This document shows, in pieces, positions 39,066-46,055 of a DNA stretch of 60,475 nt (position 1 is its first letter; every line of letters starts with the position of its first letter). The DNA is from Accumulibacter sp. GTDB lineage: Bacteria; Pseudomonadota; Gammaproteobacteria; Burkholderiales; Rhodocyclaceae. Where the stretch lies: assembly GCA_017302455.1 (NCBI GenBank), contig JAFLDO010000031.1, positions 1 through 60,475 of the forward strand, read 5' to 3'. The notes under the pieces are model-generated. The model did not search any database, was not told where the DNA came from, and saw nothing but the letters and a program-made list of their open reading frames with translations. Both the position numbers and the translations under genes were made by a program.

Positions 39066-40121
39066 ATGAAGCTACCAGTGCACTTCTACAAACCGCTCGC
39101 CATTGGCGCCCCACAACCCCTGCGTGAGCTTCCGGTCAGGCCGGAGAGAATGATCCACTTCTTTCCGCCACACATCGACAAGATCCGCGCCAAGGCACCG
39201 GAGACGGCCCGGCAGTGCGATGTGATGTGCGGCAATCTCGAGGATGCGATTCCGATCGAAGCCAAGGACGCGGCACGCGCCGGCTTCATCGACCTGCTGG
39301 CCGCGCACGACTTCGGCGACACCGCCATGTGGGTGCGGGTCAATGCGCTGAACAGCCCTTGGGTACTCGACGACCTCAACGAGATCATCAAGCACGTCGG
39401 CAACAAGGTCGACGTGATCATGATTCCCAAGGTCGAGGGACCCTGGGACATCCACTTCGTCGATCAGTACGTCTCGCTACTGGAAGCGAAGTACGCCATC
39501 AGGAAGCCGATCCTCCTGCATGCGCTGCTCGAGACCGCGCAGGGAGTCACCAATGTCGAGGCGATCTGCGGCGCCAGTCCGCGCATGCATGGTCTGAGCC
39601 TCGGCCCGGCCGACCTTGCCGCCTCGCGTGGCATGAAGACGACGCGCGTCGGCGGCGGACATCCCGGCTACGGCGTCCTCGCCGACCCTGAAGCCGGCCA
39701 GGATGGAGGCGAGAAGCAGCGCGCCTTCTTCCAGCAGGATCTCTGGCACTACACCGTCGCGCGCATGGTCGATGCGGCCGTGGCGCACGGTCTGCGCTCG
39801 TTCTACGGCCCGTTTGGCGACCTCAAGGATGAAGCCGCCTGCGAGGCACAGTTCCGCAATGCCTTCCTGATGGGCTGTTCGGGCGCCTGGTCGCTGGCGC
39901 CCAACCAGATCGCGATTGCCAAGCGTGTCTTCAGCCCCGACGTCAAGGAGGTACTGTTTGCCAAACGCATCCTCGAAGCGATGCCAGACGGCAGCGGCGT
40001 GGCAACAATCGACGGCAAGATGCAGGACGACGCGACCTGGAAGCAGGCGAAGGTCATCGTCGATCTGGCGCGTCTGGTGGCCAGGCGCGACCCGGAACTC
40101 GCGGCGGCTTACGGTTGGTAG
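39066..40121 (+). CDS. mcl: L-Malyl-CoA / beta-methylmalyl-CoA / (S)-citramalyl-CoA lyase
   Basis: 351 residues from the ATG at 39066. HpcH/HpaI/CitE fold with [20 protein letters not shown] (Glu/Asp of the metal site), [36 protein letters not shown] and [15 protein letters not shown]. In Chloroflexus a single Mcl cleaves malyl-CoA to acetyl-CoA and glyoxylate, condenses glyoxylate with propionyl-CoA and splits citramalyl-CoA to acetyl-CoA and pyruvate. It can serve both the ethylmalonyl-CoA block and the SmtAB-Mct-Meh block. The in-frame region upstream of 39066 overlaps mct and is not coding. Confidence 0.93.
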   Translation: MKLPVHFYKPLAIGAPQPLRELPVRPERMIHFFPPHIDKIRAKAPETARQCDVMCGNLEDAIPIEAKDAARAGFIDLLAAHDFGDTAMWVRVNALNSPWVLDDLNEIIKHVGNKVDVIMIPKVEGPWDIHFVDQYVSLLEAKYAIRKPILLHALLETAQGVTNVEAICGASPRMHGLSLGPADLAASRGMKTTRVGGGHPGYGVLADPEAGQDGGEKQRAFFQQDLWHYTVARMVDAAVAHGLRSFYGPFGDLKDEAACEAQFRNAFLMGCSGAWSLAPNQIAIAKRVFSPDVKEVLFAKRILEAMPDGSGVATIDGKMQDDATWKQAKVIVDLARLVARRDPELAAAYGW

Positions 40122-40156
40122 GAAAGAGCTTGGTCGGCACAACGAGGAGGCACCTG

Positions 40157-41215
40157 ATGAGCGAGAAGACCAGACTGGGGAATTTCTTTGAGGACTTCCA
40201 GATCGGGCAGACGATAGCCCATGCGACACCGAGAACGATCAGCGAGGGCGACGTGGCTTTGTACACCGCGTTGACCGGCTCGCGCTTTGCCATCACATCG
40301 TCGGACACCTTCGCGTATAGCCTGGGATTCCCGCGTGCGCCGGTGGACAACCTGCTCGCGTTCAACGTGGTCTTCGGCAAAACGGTTCCCGACATCTCGC
40401 TCAATGCGGTTGCCAACCTCGGCTATGCCGCTGGCCGCTTCGGCCACCGGGTCTTCGTCGGTGACACGCTGACGGCCGACTCGACGGTGATCGGTCTCAA
40501 GGAAAACCGGGACGGCCAGACCGGGATCGTCTATGTGCGCTCGTGCGGGATCAATCAGCACCAGCAGATCGCCCTTGACTACTGTCGCTGGGTGATGGTG
40601 CGCAAGCGCGAGCCAAAGTCGCCAGCGCCGCCAGCCTGCGTACCCGACCTCCCCGAGGCGGTCGCTGCGGGAGACCTGATCGTTCCAGCAGGAATCCGCG
40701 TCGATCAGTACGACTGCACGCTGTCCGGCAGCCCTGACCTGTGGGACGATTATGAGGTCGGTGAGCGGATCGACCACGTGGACGGGATGACGATCGAAGA
40801 GAGCGAGCACATGATGGCGACGCGTCTTTACCAGAACACCGCCAGGGTGCACTTCAATCAGCAGGCGGAAAGCGCCGGGCGTTTTGGCCGCCGGATCATC
40901 TACGGGGGCTGCATCATCAGTCTGGCACGTTCGCTCTCCTTCAACGGCCTGGCGAATGCCTTCCTCGTCGCGGCGATCAACGGCGGTCGGCATGTCACGC
41001 CGACCTTTGCCGGTGATACGATCTACGCTTGGTCAGAGGTCGTCGACAAAATGGTCCTGCCGGGCCGCAACGACCTCGGCGCACTGCGCCTGCGTACCGT
41101 CGCGACCAAGGATCGACCGTGCGCCGACTTCCCCTGCAAGACGGCCGATGGCAGCTACGATCCGAGCGTGGTCCTCGACTTCGACTACACTACGCTGATC
41201 CCCCGAAGAGCGTAA
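40157..41215 (+). CDS. mch: Mesaconyl-C1-CoA hydratase (beta-methylmalyl-CoA dehydratase), Chloroflexus type
   Basis: 352 residues from the ATG at 40157, with GAGGAGG six bases upstream. It begins MSEKTRLGNFFEDFQIGQTI and contains HATPRTISEGDVALYTALTG, FGKTVPDISLNAVANLGYA, TRLYQNTARVHFNQQ and RRIIYGGCIISLARSLSFNG, matching Chloroflexus Mch closely by memory. Double hot-dog fold. It interconverts beta-methylmalyl-CoA and mesaconyl-C1-CoA. This is the second Mch-type gene in the window; the other (26107) is of the ethylmalonyl-CoA pathway type and has different sequence, so the two modules came with their own copy. Confidence 0.92.
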   Translation: MSEKTRLGNFFEDFQIGQTIAHATPRTISEGDVALYTALTGSRFAITSSDTFAYSLGFPRAPVDNLLAFNVVFGKTVPDISLNAVANLGYAAGRFGHRVFVGDTLTADSTVIGLKENRDGQTGIVYVRSCGINQHQQIALDYCRWVMVRKREPKSPAPPACVPDLPEAVAAGDLIVPAGIRVDQYDCTLSGSPDLWDDYEVGERIDHVDGMTIEESEHMMATRLYQNTARVHFNQQAESAGRFGRRIIYGGCIISLARSLSFNGLANAFLVAAINGGRHVTPTFAGDTIYAWSEVVDKMVLPGRNDLGALRLRTVATKDRPCADFPCKTADGSYDPSVVLDFDYTTLIPRRA

Positions 41216-41401
41216 CGTCCAGCGCGGGCGGCTACCGCGCCGCCCGCATGAACCCGGCCAGCCAATGGCAGGCCCGGCCACCGGCCCGGAGCGACGGCCC
41301 GCGACTGCCGCCCATACGCAAAGGTATCGTTGTTTTCAATCGATTCGAACTAAGCTATGCTGCGCGGGCGTCAAAAAACGATGGAAAACAATGGAGGAAA
41401 C

Positions 41402-41998
41402 ATGTTCCAAGTCCGCATACACGGTCGCGGCGGCCAAGGCGTGGTTACGGCTGCCGAGATGTTGTCTATTGCTGCGTTTGAGGAAGGCCGCCATGCCCAA
41501 GCCTTCCCGAGTTTCGGTTCGGAACGAACCGGTGCCCCGGTGGTCGCTTTTTGCCGTATCGCGGATGAGGAGATCCGCCTGCGCGAACCGATCATGGAAC
41601 CCGATGCGCTGATCATCCAGGATCCTACTCTGCTGCTCCAGGTCGACGTCTTCTCTGGCCTCAAGAAGGGCGGATACATCCTGATCAACACCAGCCGCAC
41701 GTTTGCCGAACTGGGCCTCGGTGACTACGTCCGAGACTGGCCAGCAGACAGGCTGTGCACGGTTCCCGCCACCGACCTCAGCCGCAAGCACGTCGGCCGA
41801 CCAATGCCCAACGTTCCACTCCTGGCCGGCTTTGCCGCCGCATCCGGCATCATTCGGCTGGAGTCAGTGATCAAAGCCATCAATGCCAAGTTCTCGGACA
41901 GAGTGGCGAGCAACAACAGCGCTGCGGCAACCGAGGCTTATCAGTTCGTTGCCGACGAGATCAAGGCGGCGCGTCATGAGGAGGCCGCACATGCTTAA
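41402..41998 (+). CDS. 2-Oxoacid:acceptor oxidoreductase, gamma subunit
   Basis: 198 residues. Starts MFQVRIHGRGGQGVVTAAEML, the standard gamma-domain opening, followed by AFPSFGSERTGAPVVAF and VPATDLSRKHVGRPMPNVPLLAG. TGGAGGAAAC before the ATG at 41402 decides the start against an in-frame ATG 21 nt earlier. It is the first of four overlapping genes for a pyruvate:ferredoxin oxidoreductase-type complex. The order gamma, alpha, beta, flavoprotein resembles phenylglyoxylate and other NAD(P)-linked members of the family. Confidence 0.88.
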   Translation: MFQVRIHGRGGQGVVTAAEMLSIAAFEEGRHAQAFPSFGSERTGAPVVAFCRIADEEIRLREPIMEPDALIIQDPTLLLQVDVFSGLKKGGYILINTSRTFAELGLGDYVRDWPADRLCTVPATDLSRKHVGRPMPNVPLLAGFAAASGIIRLESVIKAINAKFSDRVASNNSAAATEAYQFVADEIKAARHEEAAHA

Positions 41999-43244
41999 AC
42001 AGACTGAAGGTTCACACGCTGTTGCCGAAGCCGTCGGCCTTTGCCGGCCAGAAGTGATCTGCGCCTATCCGATCTCTCCGCAGACGCACATCGTCGAAGG
42101 CCTCGGTGAAATGGTCAAGGCCGGCGAAATCCAGGACTGCGAGTTCATCAACGTCGAATCCGAGTTCGCGGCGATGAGTGTCGCCATCGGATCGTCGGCA
42201 ACAGGCGCCCGTACCTACACGGCCACGGCCTCGCAGGGCCTGCTGTTCATGGCCGAGGCGGTATACAACGCGTCCGGCCTTGGCCTGCCCATCGTCATGA
42301 CGGTCGCCAACCGGGCCATCGGCGCACCGATCAACATCTGGAACGACCACACCGATGCGCTCTCGCAACGCGACAGCGGCTGGATCCAGCTTTTCGCCGA
42401 AACCAATCAGGAAGCGCTGGATTTGCACATCCAGGCCTTCAAGCTGGCGGAGGAAGTCAGCCTGCCGGTCATGGTCTGCATGGACGGATTCATTCTGACG
42501 CACGCCTACGAGCGCGTGGACGTACCGACCCAGGAACAGGTCGATGCCTTCCTGCCGCCTTACGAGCCACGTCAGGTTCTCGACCCGACCGACCCGGTAT
42601 CGATCGGCGCAATGGTCGGTCCGGAAGCGTTCTCGGAGGTGCGCTACCTGGCGCACGCCAAGCAGATGCAGGCTCTCGAACTGATCCCGCGATTGGCCGA
42701 GCAGTTCAAGGCGGTCTTCGGTCGCGATTCAGGCGGGCTGACCCATTCGTACCTCCTCGACGATGCAGAAACGGTGGTTGTGGCGATGGGGTCGGTGCTC
42801 GGAACGATCAAGGATACGGTTGACGAGATGCGTGCTGCCGGCGAGAAGATCGGCGTGCTCGGGATCACTTCCTATCGTCCGTTCCCGCTCGACAACGTCC
42901 GCGCCGCGCTGCAGAACGCGCAGCGCGTGGTCGTGTTGGAAAAGAGTCTGGCGGTCGGCATCGGTGGCGTTCTCTCCACCGACGTACGCATGGCAATGTC
43001 GGGTCTGCAACTGCATGGACACACGGTGGTCGCCGGCCTTGGTGGCCGGGCAATCACCCGGAAATCGTTGCGTGCTCTGTTTGCCAAGGCAGTTCGCGGC
43101 GAACTGGGCCACCTCACCTTCCTCGACCTCGACTGGAACGTCGTCAACAAGCAACTCGAACGCGAGCGCACGACGCGCCGTTCGGGTCCGGCAGCGGAAA
43201 GCATGCTGCGCGACATCGGTGTCATTGCCACCGGTATTGTCTGA
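41991..43244 (+). CDS. 2-Oxoacid:acceptor oxidoreductase, alpha subunit
   Basis: 417 residues; the ATG at 41991 overlaps the end of the gamma gene by 8 nt. EGSHAVAEAVGLCRPEVICAYPISPQTHIVE is the pyrimidine-binding side of the thiamine site, and NVESEFAAMSVAIGSSATGARTYTATASQGL is the conserved core. The C-terminal half has ETVVVAMGSVLGTIKDTVDEMR and VVVLEKSLAVGIGG. Pyruvate is the likely substrate from context, since mcl makes pyruvate and ppdK uses it, but the sequence alone does not exclude another 2-oxoacid. Confidence 0.9.
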   Translation: MLKQTEGSHAVAEAVGLCRPEVICAYPISPQTHIVEGLGEMVKAGEIQDCEFINVESEFAAMSVAIGSSATGARTYTATASQGLLFMAEAVYNASGLGLPIVMTVANRAIGAPINIWNDHTDALSQRDSGWIQLFAETNQEALDLHIQAFKLAEEVSLPVMVCMDGFILTHAYERVDVPTQEQVDAFLPPYEPRQVLDPTDPVSIGAMVGPEAFSEVRYLAHAKQMQALELIPRLAEQFKAVFGRDSGGLTHSYLLDDAETVVVAMGSVLGTIKDTVDEMRAAGEKIGVLGITSYRPFPLDNVRAALQNAQRVVVLEKSLAVGIGGVLSTDVRMAMSGLQLHGHTVVAGLGGRAITRKSLRALFAKAVRGELGHLTFLDLDWNVVNKQLERERTTRRSGPAAESMLRDIGVIATGIV

Positions 43245-43255
43245 GGAGACCCACG

Positions 43256-44269
43256 ATGAGCTTCCAACCCGTTCATTTCTATCAGACCGGCACCTTCACG
43301 GTCGGTAATCGCCTGCTGGCTCAGGAAGAACGCAGTGTCCAGGCCAACATGGAACGTACCAATTCACTCAACTCCGGACACCGTGCCTGTCAGGGCTGCG
43401 GTGAAGCGCTTGGCGCTCGCTATGCCATTGACGCCGCGATGAAAGCCGCCAGCGGTCGCCTGATTGCCGCCAATGCTACCGGTTGCCTCGAGGTCTTCTC
43501 GACGCCCTACCCGGAAACTTCGTGGCAGATCCCCTGGATCCACTCGCTGTTCGGCAACACGGCGGCGGTGGCCACCGGCATCGCCGCAGCCATCAAGGTC
43601 AAGCGCCACAAAGGCCAGATGGGCGATGTTCGCGTCGTCGCCCAGGGTGGTGACGGGGGGACCACGGACATCGGTTTCGGCTGCCTGTCGGGAATGTTCG
43701 AACGTAACGACGACGTTCTCTACATCTGCTACGACAACGGCGGTTACATGAACACCGGCGTCCAGCGCAGTTCCGCCACCCCACCAGCAGCCCGCACAGC
43801 GACCACCATGCCGGTCGGCCCCGAGCCGGGCAATGCCTTCGGGCAGGGCAAGTTCGTGCCGGCGATCGCCATGGCCCACGAGATCCCCTATGTCGCGACC
43901 GCCACCGTCGCCGACCTCCGCGATCTCGAATACAAGGTCACCAAAGCGATGGGAATGCGCGGTGCGCGCTACATCCACATCCTGGTCCCCTGCCCGCTCG
44001 GTTGGGGAGCGGCCTCCGAAGACACCATCAAGTTGGCGCGTCTGGCCAAGGAAACCGGTATTTTCCCGGTCTTCGAAGCGGAGGGCGGCGAACTCACGAG
44101 TTCGCTCAAGATCCGCCGCCAGCAGCCTGTTGAAGAGTATCTGAAACTCCAGAAGCGCTACGCGCACCTGTTCGGCAAGACGCCGGCGGTAGCAACGATC
44201 GCTCGCCTGCAGGCGGCGGCAGACAAGAACATTCGCAAATACGGACTGCTCGACCAGGAGGCGAACTGA
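43256..44269 (+). CDS. 2-Oxoacid:acceptor oxidoreductase, beta (thiamine diphosphate) subunit
   Basis: 337 residues. CQGCGEALGARYA near residue 45 supplies cysteines for an iron-sulfur site, GDGGTTDIGFGCLSGMFERNDDVLYICYDNGGYMNTG is the thiamine diphosphate/Mg site (GDG...N-x-x-Y), and C-terminal EEYLKLQKRYAHLF is typical of PorB. The stop overlaps the start of the next gene (TGATG), so the four subunits should be made in fixed ratio. Confidence 0.92.
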   Translation: MSFQPVHFYQTGTFTVGNRLLAQEERSVQANMERTNSLNSGHRACQGCGEALGARYAIDAAMKAASGRLIAANATGCLEVFSTPYPETSWQIPWIHSLFGNTAAVATGIAAAIKVKRHKGQMGDVRVVAQGGDGGTTDIGFGCLSGMFERNDDVLYICYDNGGYMNTGVQRSSATPPAARTATTMPVGPEPGNAFGQGKFVPAIAMAHEIPYVATATVADLRDLEYKVTKAMGMRGARYIHILVPCPLGWGAASEDTIKLARLAKETGIFPVFEAEGGELTSSLKIRRQQPVEEYLKLQKRYAHLFGKTPAVATIARLQAAADKNIRKYGLLDQEAN

Positions 44270-45891
44270 TGGAAAAACCCTTTGCCATTACCCTAGACCC
44301 CGGCTCGTCGCTGGCCAATCACACCGGTTCGTGGCGGACTTCCCGCCCGGTTTATCTTGACCGGCTACCGCCCTGCAACAAGCAGTGCCCAGCCGGCGAA
44401 GACATCCAGGGTTGGCTGTTCCACGCCGAGTCCGGCGACTACGAAAGCGCCTGGCGGCATCTGACGAAAGACAATCCCTTCCCGGCCATCATGGGGCGCG
44501 TCTGCTATCACACCTGCGAGGGTGCCTGCAATCGCGGGCAACTCGACGCGCCGGTCGGCATCAATTCGGTCGAACATTTTCTCGGCGACGAAGCGCTCAA
44601 GCAAGGCTGGAAGCTCACGCCGCCGGCCAGCGAATCAGGCAAGCACGTCCTGGTGGTCGGCGCAGGCCCGTCGGGAATGTCGGCGGCCTACCACCTGCGC
44701 CGATTCGGGCACAGCGTCACACTCTACGAGGCTGGGCCCCTGCTCGGCGGTATGATGCGCTTCGGCATTCCCAAGTACCGCCTGCCGCGCGATATCCTGG
44801 AAGCGGAGATGCAACGGGTCGTCGACCTCGGCGTCACGGTGAAGCTGAACAGCAAGGTCGACAACATCCTGAAGACCATGGAGGAAGGCAAGTTCGATGC
44901 CGCCTTCCTGGCGGTCGGGGCGCACATCGGCAAGCGAGCGATGATCCCGGCCGGCGACGCAGCGAAAATCATCGACGCCATCTCGCTGCTGCGCAGCATG
45001 GAAGGTGAAGACAAGCCGCTGCTCGGTCGTCGCGTCGTCGTCTATGGCGGTGGCAATACGGCCATAGACGTGGCCCGAACGGCCAAGCGCATGGGTGCCG
45101 AACCGTTGATCGTCTATCGCCGCACGCGCGACAAAATGCCTGCACACGACTTCGAACTCGAGGAGGCGCTGCAGGAAGGCATCATGGTCAAGTGGCTGTC
45201 GACCATCAAACAGGCGCATGAGTCCTCGCTGACCATCGAAAAGATGGCTCTCGACAGCAAGGGTTTCCCGCAACCCACCGGCGAGTTCGAAACCATCGAG
45301 GCCGATTCTCTGGTGCTCGCGCTCGGCCAGGACGTCGACCTCGGGCTGCTCGAGGGGGTTCCGGGGCTGAAGGTGACCGATGGTGTCGTCGAAGTCGGCC
45401 CCAACATGATGACCGGTTATGCGGGGATTTTCGCGGGCGGCGACATGGTTCCGGCCGAGCGCAACGTCACCGTCGGAATCGGCCACGGCAAACAGGCGGC
45501 GCGCCACATCGATGGCTGGTTGCGCGGCGAGCAGTACCTCCCGCCGGTCCAGCGCGAAGTGGCGACCTTCGACAAGCTCAACACCTGGTACTACGCCGAT
45601 GCACCCAAGACGGTTCGCCCCATGCTCGACATCATTCGTCGGCAATCGACCTTCGATGAAGTCCAGGGCGCACTCGACGAGAGCAATGCCCTCTTCGAGG
45701 CCCGGCGTTGTCTGTCCTGCGGCAACTGTTTCGAATGCGACAACTGTTACGGTGTCTGCCCCGACAACGCCGTAATCAAGCTCGGACCAGGCAATCGCTT
45801 CCAGTTCAACTACGACTACTGCAAGGGTTGCGGCATGTGCGTCGCCGAATGTCCCTGCGGTGCGATCAAGATGGAGGCCGAAGAAATCTGA
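44269..45891 (+). CDS. GltD-like FAD/NAD(P)H subunit fused to a two-cluster ferredoxin domain
   Basis: 540 residues. N-terminal cysteines (PPCNKQCPAGEDIQGWL, CYHTCEGACNRG) bind Fe-S clusters as in glutamate synthase small subunits. FAD site VLVVGAGPSGMSAAYHLRR (about 124) and NAD(P) site VVVYGGGNTAIDVARTAKR (about 257) follow. The last 60 residues are a ferredoxin: C481, C484, C487, C490, C493 and C497, then C518, C521, C524, C528 and C530. It probably lets the oxidoreductase use NAD(P)H instead of free ferredoxin. No stand-alone delta subunit gene is present, consistent with the fusion. Confidence 0.88.
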   Translation: MEKPFAITLDPGSSLANHTGSWRTSRPVYLDRLPPCNKQCPAGEDIQGWLFHAESGDYESAWRHLTKDNPFPAIMGRVCYHTCEGACNRGQLDAPVGINSVEHFLGDEALKQGWKLTPPASESGKHVLVVGAGPSGMSAAYHLRRFGHSVTLYEAGPLLGGMMRFGIPKYRLPRDILEAEMQRVVDLGVTVKLNSKVDNILKTMEEGKFDAAFLAVGAHIGKRAMIPAGDAAKIIDAISLLRSMEGEDKPLLGRRVVVYGGGNTAIDVARTAKRMGAEPLIVYRRTRDKMPAHDFELEEALQEGIMVKWLSTIKQAHESSLTIEKMALDSKGFPQPTGEFETIEADSLVLALGQDVDLGLLEGVPGLKVTDGVVEVGPNMMTGYAGIFAGGDMVPAERNVTVGIGHGKQAARHIDGWLRGEQYLPPVQREVATFDKLNTWYYADAPKTVRPMLDIIRRQSTFDEVQGALDESNALFEARRCLSCGNCFECDNCYGVCPDNAVIKLGPGNRFQFNYDYCKGCGMCVAECPCGAIKMEAEEI

Positions 45892-45995
45892 GCGCGGCGT
45901 GGTTATGAGGCCGCGGAGCTTGTCACCCGGCGCAACGACAGAAGCGCAACAATCAATCCCGACCCGGTGCCGTTGTCTGGGTCACCCACTCTGGG

Positions 45996-46033
45996 GACAC
46001 TTCGGGCATAACGCTCGAAGTGTCTTTTCCTTC
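45996..46033 (+). terminator. Hairpin/terminator between the oxidoreductase operon and ppdK
   Basis: GACACTTCG pairs with CGAAGTGTC (9 bp, 11-nt loop) and is followed by TTTTCCTTCTT. The ppdK ribosome site starts only about 15 nt later, so it may end the upstream transcript or sit in a ppdK leader. Confidence 0.6.
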
Positions 46034-46055
46034 TTCCCCAACCCGCGAGGTATGT

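Noticed and set aside
35141-41215. Complete autotrophic 3-hydroxypropionate bicycle
   Set aside because: No acetyl-CoA/propionyl-CoA carboxylase, malonyl-CoA reductase or propionyl-CoA synthase gene is in the window; only the malyl-CoA/mesaconyl-CoA half is present.
41320-41365. FNR-like palindrome before the oxidoreductase operon
   Set aside because: The TTCAATCGATTCGAA stretch is only an imperfect palindrome and does not fit TTGAT-N4-ATCAA.
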